Source of the DNA: an uncultured Prevotellaceae bacterium
Lineage (GTDB): Bacteria; Bacteroidota; Bacteroidia; Bacteroidales; Bacteroidaceae
Direction of reading: 5' to 3'
Length of the DNA: 43,608 nucleotides
Assembly: GCA_947303855.1 (NCBI GenBank)
Contig: CAMYZO010000020.1
Span: 1 to 43,608, forward strand
The notes beneath the pieces are model-generated. The model did not search any database. It had not been told where the DNA came from and saw only the letters and a program-made list of their open reading frames with translations. Numbering within the stretch: position 1 is the first letter of the stretch; each line of letters starts with the position of its first letter. Below are positions 33,541 to 40,807 of the stretch, one piece after another. The position numbers and the translations under genes were made by a program.

Positions 33541-34018
33541 ATCCTTTTAGGGGTTGATGATTATTGATGTCTATAATTGTTGCGCCCGGGGTCAGGCTGT
33601 CAAGGTCCCTGAAGCCTCCCTTGCGCTCGATCACACGAAGACGCTTGGTCATCGCAGCCAGTTCCTCGGCAGAAAGTTGCGCAAACAGCTTGCCTGCTAT
33701 CCGACCGTCCTTGCACAGCGCATTGATGCGGTTCCAGTCCGTGGTGTCAACGCCCATCTTCTGCATCTGGTGCAGCGCAATGCTACGCTGCCGCCTCAAC
33801 TCGCCCACGATGGCACTCTGTACGGCAGCACCTGGCACAGTCCGCTCCAGCGTAGTGCAGAGATCCTCATACTCCCTGCGTGTCACTTCCCTCAGGCTCT
33901 CTGTCCGCCCATGGGTGGCCTGACGCACCAGGTCGCTTTTCAGTTCTTCTTTGTCGCCCTTGTAACTGAGTTTGTTAAACACACCGTAAAACCGGGCAAA
34001 GTTCGTTATCTCCTGCAT
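33521..34018 (-). CDS. GemA/gp16-like protein
   Basis: A 165-residue protein in the place and with the character of Mu gp16/GemA (DUF1018): short helical N-terminus (NFARFYGVFNKLSY), GRTESLREVTRREYEDLC, then RSIALHQMQKMGVDTTDWNRINALCKDGRIAGK. In Mu, GemA modulates host gene expression and DNA topology. Assignment rests on these weakly conserved features and on the early-operon context. A clear GGAGG site precedes ATG 34018. Confidence 0.68.
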   Translation of the reverse strand: MQEITNFARFYGVFNKLSYKGDKEELKSDLVRQATHGRTESLREVTRREYEDLCTTLERTVPGAAVQSAIVGELRRQRSIALHQMQKMGVDTTDWNRINALCKDGRIAGKLFAQLSAEELAAMTKRLRVIERKGGFRDLDSLTPGATIIDINNHQPLKGYGLQDS

Positions 34019-34081
34019 TGCATTTCCTCCTTCCCCTTTTCGTCAAGAAAGAATGTTACTATTGCTATTCCCATAACTCAA

Positions 34082-34426
34082 TTATTTACCATGAAAAATG
34101 AAATGTTTCTTTGTCGCATAAGCATATAATGCCTCAGTTGAAGCACCATCAGACTCTTTCCAGTCATCCAAAAGGCATATAGCATCACATTTGGCCAGCT
34201 CTTCCAAGTCAAGCAGCATAATAGCATCATACCATTCAACTTTTCTGCCGCATTCCGTACTGAGCCTTTCAGCAAGCACCTCGGCCTTTTTGCCCAAGCC
34301 GCTCCTCGTCGGATTGAATACTTCATATCCCATAGCGTGCATGGCCTCCTCTGCCATTTTGAACTTTTCGAGGGTTTCCTGACTCAGAACCTCCTCGCCA
34401 ATCTTTCCACTGATATATACTCTCAT
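34082..34426 (-). CDS. DUF4406 / nucleoside deoxyribosyltransferase-like protein
   Basis: 114 residues from ATG 34426. It opens with MRVYISGKIGEEVLS and has GYEVFNPTRSGLGKKAEVL and YDAIMLLDLEELAKCDAICL, then LDDWKESDGASTEALYAYA. This is the Rossmann-like fold of small nucleoside 2-deoxyribosyltransferase relatives, in which the Glu of STEA would be catalytic. It could act in phage nucleotide metabolism. An earlier in-frame start exists but overlaps upstream coding, and the ATGA coupling supports 34426. Confidence 0.78.
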   Translation of the reverse strand: MRVYISGKIGEEVLSQETLEKFKMAEEAMHAMGYEVFNPTRSGLGKKAEVLAERLSTECGRKVEWYDAIMLLDLEELAKCDAICLLDDWKESDGASTEALYAYATKKHFIFHGK

Positions 34427-34647
34427 GGATTTCGCGCCCTCCTCCGGCGTTGTCTTTGTGCTTCCATAAGTTCTTCCCACGCCTCTGGTGTCATATTGCA
34501 TTTAAGGCGCTTCTTGTTGTATTCTTCTATCTTTTCCGGGTGGGCTTCCCGCCATAAGCGACAGCGTTCTACACCTCTACGACGACGTTCTCTTTCGCAT
34601 ACATCTTTGTACTTTCGCTCGTAGTCCGAATTACTCATCCTTTTCAT
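34423..34647 (-). CDS. Small charged early protein (74 aa)
   Basis: 74 residues from ATG 34647, which follows a strong GGAGGTGGG site and overlaps the upstream stop as ATGA. The protein is extremely basic and helical (NSDYERKYKDVCERERRRRG, EAQRQRRRRARNP). It could bind nucleic acid; no family is recognised. It is coupled to the DUF4406 gene by another ATGA overlap. Confidence 0.65.
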   Translation of the reverse strand: MKRMSNSDYERKYKDVCERERRRRGVERCRLWREAHPEKIEEYNKKRLKCNMTPEAWEELMEAQRQRRRRARNP

Positions 34648-34901
34648 AACCCACCTCCTTTCTGCCTCTTCCAGTTGACTGTCACCTCGGCATCCAGTTC
34701 CCCGGTGCCACCACATGTCGGGCAGGTCACTTTCGCACATCCGCGACGGTCTGCGTTTGGGTTGCCATCATCCTGCCGCCAGCCCCAGCCATTGCCGTGG
34801 CACTCAGGACAGGTAAAGCCCTTGACGGTGAATTTCTCAGGTCTGTGCTCCCTCATAACTGAGGGCGCAAACAGTTCTATCATTTGTCTTGTTCTACTCA
34901 T
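34644..34901 (-). CDS. DnaJ-like zinc-ribbon protein (85 aa)
   Basis: Contains CPECHGNGWGW and CPTCGGTGELD, a pair of CxxCxGxG zinc knuckles. The N-terminus (MSRTRQMIELFAPS) may be helical. It is the second zinc-ribbon peptide of the early operon, after that at 32515-32697. It lies between the RecA-like ATPase gene and the 74-residue gene, all tightly packed. Role unknown. Confidence 0.72.
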   Translation of the reverse strand: MSRTRQMIELFAPSVMREHRPEKFTVKGFTCPECHGNGWGWRQDDGNPNADRRGCAKVTCPTCGGTGELDAEVTVNWKRQKGGGL

Positions 34902-34903
34902 AC

Positions 34904-35527
34904 CTACAAATTATTTGATGTCTTAATAATACCTTCATCCCAGACAGGATAGAAGCTGCCTGGATCGCCTGTAGCGCGTCCTTGGCAATATGCCTTATAT
35001 CCTGCAACCCTGACCTTCATATCGGCCATATAGCGAAGCCTGACGGCTGCCTTGCCCAACGGCTGACCCTTGTATTCCTGGCTAACAAAGATAAAGCCTT
35101 TCTTTGGGAATTTGTCAACCAGGGCCTTTGCCTGCTCATAGGTCCAGCCGCTATACTGGAAAGAGTCAATGATGACGAACTTGGCAGACTTCGACCGGCT
35201 CAGCCGCTCAGTCAGTTCCTCGTAACTGTCATCTGTCACCACAGAAAAGCGTCCACGTACCTCGCTCATGTGCAGATACTTCAAACGGCGCTGGAACTCC
35301 ATCCTGACACCTTCCTCATAACTCACATAGAGCACAGGACCTTTCCTGCATAACTCACGGCCCAACTGCATCACAAACGAGCTCTTGCCACTGGCAGACG
35401 GGCCAAGGATAAACCATGAGCTGGCGATTGCCGGATTGCCAAAGGGATTTCTCCACATGTCATCCCAGTTAAGGCACTCATACTTGATGGCCTCGATGTT
35501 CTCTACAGTGTATGCTCGTTTACTCAT
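34904..35527 (-). CDS. RecA-like P-loop ATPase
   Basis: 207 residues from ATG 35527 (an ATGA overlap supports this start rather than the longer frame). The Walker A box GPSASGKSS is near residue 40 and Walker B FVIIDSFQYSG near 120; SQEYKGQPLGKAAVRLRYMAD is the strand preceding sensor residues. The fold resembles the ATPase core of RecA/DnaB-type proteins. It may help phage replication or transposition; the family is not further resolved. It is the second ATPase in this operon, distinct from the MuB-like protein. Confidence 0.82.
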   Translation of the reverse strand: MSKRAYTVENIEAIKYECLNWDDMWRNPFGNPAIASSWFILGPSASGKSSFVMQLGRELCRKGPVLYVSYEEGVRMEFQRRLKYLHMSEVRGRFSVVTDDSYEELTERLSRSKSAKFVIIDSFQYSGWTYEQAKALVDKFPKKGFIFVSQEYKGQPLGKAAVRLRYMADMKVRVAGYKAYCQGRATGDPGSFYPVWDEGIIKTSNNL

Positions 35528-35757
35528 TTCTTCGGTTCCTTTACATTTACCTTGGTTCCCGGCCACAGTTTGATAATGTGGGCCGCAAATATAGTGTCCT
35601 CTGTCTCCAGTACAAAACAGCCCTTGGTCTTGGCCTTGCGGATACGGACATCAGCCTGAGTGCTGGCCTCCCACCACTCATTGATGACCGATGACACTGC
35701 ATGACCGCTCAGCAGCAGTTGGAACACCGTCCCCTTTGGATATGTTTTTCCGTTCAT
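35524..35757 (-). CDS. Hypothetical early protein (77 aa)
   Basis: 77 residues from ATG 35757, linked by ATGA overlaps to the MuB-like gene upstream and the RecA-like ATPase downstream. The content (GTVFQLLLSGHAVSSVINEWWEAS, DTIFAAHIIKLWPGTKVNV) suggests a small mixed alpha/beta protein. No motif recognised. The translational coupling suggests that it works in the same complex as the two ATPases. Confidence 0.7.
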   Translation of the reverse strand: MNGKTYPKGTVFQLLLSGHAVSSVINEWWEASTQADVRIRKAKTKGCFVLETEDTIFAAHIIKLWPGTKVNVKEPKK

Positions 35758-36629
35758 ACTGCCTTGCACTTTTCAATCTCTGTATAAACACGCCTTAATG
35801 CGCCTCCCGTCTTCAAAACGATCTGCCGGACATCTGCGCCCTCAGGAGCGTTAGCCTCGGCAACCACGCGGGCCTGATCCATCAAAAATGCCTGGCGTTC
35901 CTTGCCGTCGTCTGGAGTGACCTTGCAGAAGCGATCCCCGTAACGGCTCAGCATTTCAGCATAGCCAACTTTCTTGCCCTCCACAGAACGGTCTATCTTA
36001 GCCTTCAAACCGTCGGCTCCCATCATATACCAGGCACAGCATCTTTCGGTGGCATTCCAGAGGGCTTTCAGTTCCAAGAAAGCCTCATAAGCCAAATCAC
36101 CTGCTTCGTCCAGGATAATGAGCGGCTGATCCACTGTGCGGATATAATACACAAGATCCTCGTAGATGTCGCCGAAGGTGCCGTTGGCACTCACGCCGAA
36201 CTCCTTCGCTATCTTCTTCACCAAGGCCCGCTTGGTCTTAACCTGTGAGCAATCTACGTAGATGGCGTTTCTATGCCCCTTTACATACTCGCGGGCCGTG
36301 AAGGTCTTGCCGATATTTGGCATATCACACATGATGGCACTCAGGCTGGAGTTCTGGCAGGCGGTCAACTGTGCCCAGATGTACTTGAAGGTGGCGGTTC
36401 TGGCGGCCTTCCACTCCATGCCGGGGCGAAGCTCCACACCTAACCGGCGGGCCATCGAAATCCAGTTGGCCTCGCTGAGCACCTTCACTGTCTGCCCCTG
36501 CTTCAACTGGCTATAGACTGCCGGGCTGATGCCCAAACTGGCGGCATGCTTGCTGTCGCTTGGATAGTTCACGCGGTTGGCCTCGATGGCCTCCATAATC
36601 CGTTTCTTAATCTCACTTGTAATCTCCAT
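35754..36629 (-). CDS. MuB-like transposition ATPase
   Basis: 291 residues from ATG 36629. The N-terminal helix-turn-helix (SLGISPAVYSQLKQGQTV) is followed by an AAA+ domain with Walker A DMPNIGKTFTAR near residue 100, Walker B PLIILDEAGDLAYEA near 165 and sensor MMGADGLKAKI. MuB binds DNA as an ATP-dependent filament, delivers target DNA to the transposase and keeps the element from inserting in itself. The next upstream gene is the transposase, as in Mu. The longer frame from 36662 runs over the transposase stop and is less likely. Confidence 0.92.
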   Translation of the reverse strand: MEITSEIKKRIMEAIEANRVNYPSDSKHAASLGISPAVYSQLKQGQTVKVLSEANWISMARRLGVELRPGMEWKAARTATFKYIWAQLTACQNSSLSAIMCDMPNIGKTFTAREYVKGHRNAIYVDCSQVKTKRALVKKIAKEFGVSANGTFGDIYEDLVYYIRTVDQPLIILDEAGDLAYEAFLELKALWNATERCCAWYMMGADGLKAKIDRSVEGKKVGYAEMLSRYGDRFCKVTPDDGKERQAFLMDQARVVAEANAPEGADVRQIVLKTGGALRRVYTEIEKCKAV

Positions 36630-36651
36630 TGTAACTGTATTTAAAAATCGT

Positions 36652-38667
36652 TTATAAGTCATTCAATGCGTTGGCCTCATAGTCTTCTCTGATGAAGTCG
36701 GCCATTTGTTCCGGCTGTTTTTCTTCGGGCTCAGCCGCATAGTCCGTAATTTCCTCTGTGGGGCTCTCAAAATCGGCCTGCCCCTTATCCATCACCCGTA
36801 GCGGTGCAATACCATTACGCTTGACGTATGCCCCGAAATGGGCTATCTTCTTTTGTTGCTCGACAAACACGGCACGGTCTTCATCTGTCTGCTCAGCATC
36901 TGCCGTGTTGAAGGTTCCGACGTTCTGAAGCTTGTCAATCATCATGTCGTTCTGATAAATCCAGACGTCCACGGCCTCGCCCTGCTCATTGGTCAGATAG
37001 TAGGCTTCCACCTTCACATTGTTTGGCTCCAGCTTCTCAATCACCTCTGTCTGGCTCAGCCACCAGTCACTCCCGTTTACTCTGCAATATGAGTTCCTGC
37101 GGATCGATGTGCTGACGTGCTCGCCGATATATCTTGCCCACAGCGCACGGTCAAGAGGTTGCAGCGTCGGATTCATATTCTGTACAAGCACTTGCCAACG
37201 GGTCATGCCCTTGTATTTCTTCTGGTTCGGATGGAGGGTGTTGTTGAACTGATCAATATCCTTCATATCCTCAGCAATCAGTTGCTCCCAGGTGTAGTAT
37301 TCCAGATCCTCGTAGGTGTCATTAAGTTCATCAAACACCTTCTTAGCCTCTGTCCTGTAGTGGCGATCCTTGGCATAAAAACGGCCAATGCCAAGATGGT
37401 TCCTATGCTCCACACTCCGTTTCTTGGCACCGTTCATCTGCTCTGCATATTTCTCCTGGGAGTTCTGAGGGGCACAGAAGCGCACAAACGGGAACATGAT
37501 ACCGGCCTTCAGGAATGAGTCTCGCCATTGCGACATAAGATGGTTCTCAACCTCCACCTGAGCCGGACAGCCCCAACCATTACGCTCTATTAGATGGAAC
37601 AATGAGCGGAAACAGTCAATCACCAGGTCTGTGTTCTTATTGCGGTTGTAGGCGTAGCCGACAACACACTGACTGGCCACATCATAGGCATAGTAAGCCT
37701 TAGGGCGCTGCTTGGTGTCTTTTAACTTACGGGGAAGATCTCGGTCATCAAAGGAGATCTTCGAGAAAGAGAACTCAGGAGCATGGCGGTGAACGTGTGG
37801 CATCACCTCGTGCATGTAGGTGGTCCACGACATTTGCAGATGGTCAACCAGCACCCGGTTCTTTGGCATATTCAGATAGTTGTTGATGGTGGTCTCGCTC
37901 AATACCATAGGCTCACCGTCCTTAGTGGTGTAGTCATCGGGATTGAACATTTCGCCGGTCTCAGGATCGTAAACGTCAAGCTCTCCACAGACAAACTGAT
38001 TATACATTTCGGCAACAGTCGAATTGAAAGGCTTGTTTGGCAATACGGCAATGCCCAGGATAAGGCGCTCTGTCCTGTGGTCCACCTTGCGGGCACACTG
38101 GTTTCCGAACTTGCCGCTGACAAGGCAGATATACCCGTCACGCTTATACTCGGCAACCTTCTTTCTGAAACGCATAGTTGAGGCCGGTAGTGTGTGGCCA
38201 TACAACTCGCGCAGACAGTCAATCACAGTCGTCATTTCATCCCAGTTATAGCGATTGCCAAACATCTTCTGGCACATTGACGCCCTGTCGTAGAGTTTGA
38301 TGCAGCAGTTCAACACAGAGGCATTAATGGTATATTCTTTCACTTTGTCTGCTGGCAGATCCACACCGGTATTCCGCTTGTCGAAGAAAAACGAATAGGC
38401 TGCTGCGTCGCGCTCGTAGTTCTTCTTGACCCACTCCATCAGGCGTGTGCGGTTCCCGTCCGGGTACAGGGCCCGCACCTGAGCTTTATACTTGTCAGGC
38501 AAGGAGTCAACGGCAACAAGGGCGTAATGGCCAAGTCCCTTGCCAGGGCGCACAACCTCCAACTGATGGCGTCTCAGTTGTGATTTGTAACACGCCTGCG
38601 ACATGATGCCGCTGTCAACCAGTTCCCGGGCTGATACACAAGCCACGTTGCCGTAATACTCTAACAT
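36652..38667 (-). CDS. MuA-like DDE transposase
   Basis: A 671-residue transposase. The N-terminal DNA-binding region (SARELVDSGIMSQACYKSQL) is followed by the rve-type catalytic core: first acid in KISFDDRDLP near residue 307, second in VEVENHLM near 370 where the usual Asp is Glu, third in NSQEKYAEQMNGAKK near 402. The C-terminal beta-barrel and MuB-contact region includes LHPNQKKYKGMTRWQVL and SIRRNSYCRVNG. It cuts and joins the phage ends to target DNA for integration and replicative transposition. The terminal AAACGAAA sites are its likely binding sites. Confidence 0.95.
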   Translation of the reverse strand: MLEYYGNVACVSARELVDSGIMSQACYKSQLRRHQLEVVRPGKGLGHYALVAVDSLPDKYKAQVRALYPDGNRTRLMEWVKKNYERDAAAYSFFFDKRNTGVDLPADKVKEYTINASVLNCCIKLYDRASMCQKMFGNRYNWDEMTTVIDCLRELYGHTLPASTMRFRKKVAEYKRDGYICLVSGKFGNQCARKVDHRTERLILGIAVLPNKPFNSTVAEMYNQFVCGELDVYDPETGEMFNPDDYTTKDGEPMVLSETTINNYLNMPKNRVLVDHLQMSWTTYMHEVMPHVHRHAPEFSFSKISFDDRDLPRKLKDTKQRPKAYYAYDVASQCVVGYAYNRNKNTDLVIDCFRSLFHLIERNGWGCPAQVEVENHLMSQWRDSFLKAGIMFPFVRFCAPQNSQEKYAEQMNGAKKRSVEHRNHLGIGRFYAKDRHYRTEAKKVFDELNDTYEDLEYYTWEQLIAEDMKDIDQFNNTLHPNQKKYKGMTRWQVLVQNMNPTLQPLDRALWARYIGEHVSTSIRRNSYCRVNGSDWWLSQTEVIEKLEPNNVKVEAYYLTNEQGEAVDVWIYQNDMMIDKLQNVGTFNTADAEQTDEDRAVFVEQQKKIAHFGAYVKRNGIAPLRVMDKGQADFESPTEEITDYAAEPEEKQPEQMADFIREDYEANALNDL

Positions 38668-38690
38668 ATCTTATCCTTTCTTCGTTACTG

Positions 38691-38727
38691 TCCTGTATGT
38701 CGCTGTACCACAGCGACCGTTAAAACG
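38691..38727 (+). repeat. Dispersed hairpin element, copy C
   Basis: TCCTGTATG precedes GTCGCTGT (38699-38706), loop ACC and ACAGCGAC (38710-38717), then CGTTAAAACG. It fills the gap between the transposase start and the upstream HTH gene. It is on the plus strand although the genes here read left, the same orientation as all other copies. Confidence 0.72.
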
Positions 38728-39094
38728 CTGCTGCATACTCCTGCAGCACATGGATCTGAGGCACCGAAATCTTCTCTTTCCGCATCCGCACCACGCCCTT
38801 CGCGTCCTTCACCTCGGCATCGCCCGTATGCTTGTCGATGGTCAGCACCGCACCGTTGTTGAACGTCTGCACCATCAGACCCTTCACCTCGTCGTGGATG
38901 CACTCACACTCAGGCAGGCTGACAGTCGGCACACCGCCATTCTGAACAGCCATCATCCTGATCTTAACAGCAGTCTCAGTCTGTCCCTTCTTGGCATCAT
39001 ACCGCAGGGCATTGCGCACTGTCGTTTCTGTCACTCCGAACGCCTTGGCTATCTTCCTGCGCAAGTCGTCACTTACCTTGATTCTCTTGTCCAT
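38720..39094 (-). CDS. Helix-turn-helix early regulator
   Basis: A 124-residue protein with an N-terminal HTH (VSDDLRRKIAKAFGVTETTV, RNALRYDAKKGQT) and a C-terminal half (VLTIDKHTGDAEVKDAKGVV). It lies immediately before the transposase gene, the position of Ner-type regulators in Mu, which control early transcription. Sequence similarity to Ner cannot be judged here, so the role is inferred from fold and position. Confidence 0.75.
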   Translation of the reverse strand: MDKRIKVSDDLRRKIAKAFGVTETTVRNALRYDAKKGQTETAVKIRMMAVQNGGVPTVSLPECECIHDEVKGLMVQTFNNGAVLTIDKHTGDAEVKDAKGVVRMRKEKISVPQIHVLQEYAAAF

Positions 39095-39114
39095 AACTTT
39101 AACTATTTTGATGA

Positions 39115-39567
39115 TTACTTAAGATTCTCACTGATATAGTTTAGATCTTTCTCTGTCAGGGCCATACCCATCTTGGTCTTCCTAAGCACAACCTCCTTAG
39201 GACCTACAAGCCACCAAGCCTTACGGTCAAGCAGCTCTGCGGCAAATACCTCCCGTGTAGTGTGCTCGACGGTTCCGCCGTCGAGAAGTCCTTGCTCAAT
39301 CTCCAGCATCGCATCAGCAGCCTCACTCCTGATCTCGTTAGCCTCCTTTAAAAGCAACTTGTGTTCATCCAAAGCATCCTTCATCCGCTGGTGCTCTCGC
39401 TCAATCATGTGCAGCAATTCCAGACGGCCTTCAAAAGACATATACAACTTGCAGAACACATCTTTTTCGATGCCATCTCCACACGCCATGTAAAGCGCAT
39501 TGATACCGTTGAACTCATCAGCAGTGACGCTGAGTTTTGTTCTTTCTTCAAATTCATTTTGTAACAT
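39115..39567 (-). CDS. Coiled-coil early protein (150 aa)
   Basis: A 150-residue protein with a long central coiled coil (IEREHQRMKDALDEHKLLLK, EANEIRSEAADAMLEIEQG). Flanks are globular (TADEFNGINALYMACGDGIE, RKAWWLVGPKEVVLRKTK). No enzymatic motif. Its start lies 11 bases after the 57-bp duplicated leader copy 1, so its translation is controlled like that of the gene before it. Function unknown. Confidence 0.72.
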   Translation of the reverse strand: MLQNEFEERTKLSVTADEFNGINALYMACGDGIEKDVFCKLYMSFEGRLELLHMIEREHQRMKDALDEHKLLLKEANEIRSEAADAMLEIEQGLLDGGTVEHTTREVFAAELLDRKAWWLVGPKEVVLRKTKMGMALTEKDLNYISENLK

Positions 39568-39577
39568 AATTCCTATT

Positions 39578-39634
39578 TTTAACCGTTAATATTCTTTTTT
39601 TTGCGACCTTTTTTGTATCTTTGCCGCGCAGTTT
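39578..39634. repeat. 57-bp leader repeat, copy 1
   Basis: Identical to copy 2 (39932-39988) except two bases. On the minus strand it ends 11 bases before the ATG at 39567 and contains GAATATTAACGG just upstream of translation. On the plus strand it contains TATCTTTG, a -7 element. Confidence 0.85.
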
Positions 39635-39646
39635 CAAACATAACTC

Positions 39647-39919
39647 CTATGCATTCAGTAATCCGTATATGTATTCTCGACTATAAGGACGATAATCAAG
39701 CATCGTCACTGCGTAATGACCTCTTTCAGTTCTGCAGGCTATTGCGTATTCCTCAGCCGACATTATGCCAAATCCCTGGGCTAAACACTTGGGAGATTGA
39801 CGTAACACCTTTTCCCGCACATATACAACTTCGCTTCTATCGAGCATTTGTCGCACTTGACTCGCTAAACCCGCACTTCCATTGCGACTTCCGAGATCTG
39901 GATGATGAGTGACTGTCAT
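39647..39919 (-). CDS. First early gene, hypothetical (90 aa)
   Basis: 90 residues from ATG 39919, the first ATG after the early promoter at 40005-40036. Content: LASQVRQMLDRSEVVYVREK, then GIMSAEEYAIACRTERGHYA, YRPYSREYIYGLLNA. It is the first product of the early transcript, so an early regulator or host-takeover protein is plausible; the family is not recognised. A plus-strand frame (39649-39912) also reads here, but leader spacing and promoter strength favour the minus strand. Confidence 0.68.
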   Translation of the reverse strand: MTVTHHPDLGSRNGSAGLASQVRQMLDRSEVVYVREKVLRQSPKCLAQGFGIMSAEEYAIACRTERGHYAVTMLDYRPYSREYIYGLLNA

Positions 39920-39931
39920 AATCTTACTTAA

Positions 39932-39988
39932 TTTAACCGTTAATATTCTTTTTTCTGCGGCCTTTTTTGTATCTTTGCCGCGCAGTTT
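39932..39988. repeat. 57-bp leader repeat, copy 2
   Basis: Second copy, lying between the early promoter and the first early ATG. On the minus strand CTGCGCGGC can pair with GCCGCAG across 15 bases, giving a leader hairpin. In copy 1 a G-U pair keeps the same fold. On the plus strand it carries the TATCTTTG element before the repressor. Confidence 0.85.
39970..39977 (+). promoter_or_regulatory. Repressor promoter -7 element
   Basis: TATCTTTG points right towards the repressor gene at 40062. The upstream -33 region is T-rich without a clear TTTG. It faces the early promoter across only 27 bases. Confidence 0.6.
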
Positions 39989-39998
39989 TATGTAAAAC
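39985..39998. promoter_or_regulatory. Operator-like palindrome in the lysogeny switch
   Basis: GTTTTA and TAAAAC face each other around TG, exactly between the two opposing -7 elements and over both predicted transcription starts. A repressor dimer bound here would block both promoters, or one according to affinity. Confidence 0.55.
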
Positions 39999-40004
39999 CC
40001 GCTG

Positions 40005-40036
40005 CAAAGATACAGAAATAATTCTATACCGACAAA
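40005..40036 (-). promoter_or_regulatory. Leftward early promoter
   Basis: On the minus strand TTTG (40036-40033), 20 bases, TATCTTTG (40012-40005): a consensus Bacteroidetes promoter firing into the early operon. Predicted start near 39998. Confidence 0.82.
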
Positions 40037-40061
40037 TATTTTATTGAAAAATTTCATTTTT

Positions 40062-40805
40062 ATGGGTAACTTTATTGAAAGGCTTCAATATTTTATGGCA
40101 AAAAAGGGGATAAACGACAATCAAATGACTGTCGCGGCAGGTTTGTCTATTGGTCTTCTTGGTAAAGCCAAAACAGGAGGAAAGGGAATGAGTTCAATCA
40201 ATATTGAAAAGATTCTATTGGCATATCCAGATTTATCTCCTGATTGGCTCCTTACTGGTCGTGGAGAGATGCTTAAACCAAGTGTACCCTTAGAGGCCAC
40301 TCCGGCACCTCATGCCGCTAATGAGCGACCATCATCCAGTTGCAAAGATACAGAAATAATCCCAAACCAGCAAGAAAAAGACATTATTTCTTCATCTGTG
40401 AGTCTGGATCCGACTGTTGGCATTCCATATTTCGATGTCGATTTCATTGGTGGGTTCTCTGAAATCTTCAACAGTCAGGCATCAGTTCCGGCCTGCAATA
40501 TCGTTGTGCCGGGTTTCGAGAAAGCAACAGTCTGGTGCAACGTTACCGGCCACTCCATGGAACCGCGTATCAACCACGGTGACATCATTGCCCTGCGTGA
40601 ATGCCATATCGACGACATCCAGTTTGGAGAAATCTACGCCGTCGTGCTCGACACCATCCGCACCATCAAGATTCTCCGTCGTGGTTCCACGCCCGACACC
40701 CTCCGCTATGTCCCCATTAATCCCTCTTTCGATGATCAGGAGTTTCCCATCTCCCGCATCCTTCGCATCTTTGAAGTCCTCGGTTCTATTGCAAAATTCT
40801 TCTGA
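40062..40805 (+). CDS. S24/LexA-type phage repressor
   Basis: 247 residues from ATG 40062 (an upstream TTG at 40044 is less likely). The N-terminal helix-turn-helix covers about residues 5-70 (FIERLQYFMAKKGINDNQMT, VAAGLSIGLLGKAKTG). The C-terminal S24 peptidase domain has catalytic Ser in TGHSMEPRI (residue 165) and Lys in RTIKILRR (residue 203), so RecA-stimulated self-cleavage and SOS induction are expected; the cleavage site may be in DFIGGF. It keeps the prophage silent by acting at the switch just upstream. It is in an operon with the membrane protein that starts 3 bases after its stop. Confidence 0.92.
   Translation: MGNFIERLQYFMAKKGINDNQMTVAAGLSIGLLGKAKTGGKGMSSINIEKILLAYPDLSPDWLLTGRGEMLKPSVPLEATPAPHAANERPSSSCKDTEIIPNQQEKDIISSSVSLDPTVGIPYFDVDFIGGFSEIFNSQASVPACNIVVPGFEKATVWCNVTGHSMEPRINHGDIIALRECHIDDIQFGEIYAVVLDTIRTIKILRRGSTPDTLRYVPINPSFDDQEFPISRILRIFEVLGSIAKFF
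40341..40374 (-). promoter_or_regulatory. Copy of the early-promoter segment inside the repressor gene
   Basis: TGCAAAGATACAGAAATAAT at 40341-40360 is a perfect 20-base copy of 40003-40022. On the minus strand it holds TATCTTTG, with CTTG 20 bases upstream (40374-40371). It could be an antisense promoter or an extra repressor site. Confidence 0.5.
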
Positions 40806-40807
40806 TA

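Noticed and set aside
34024..34074. Short frame before the GemA-like gene
   Set aside because: About 23 codons, out of frame with the gene and overlapping its ribosome site; no sign of coding.
39649..39912. Plus-strand 87-codon frame opposite the first early gene
   Set aside because: It has a -7 element and plausible residues, but the minus strand has a full promoter, a fitting leader and operon continuity. Antisense transcription is still possible.
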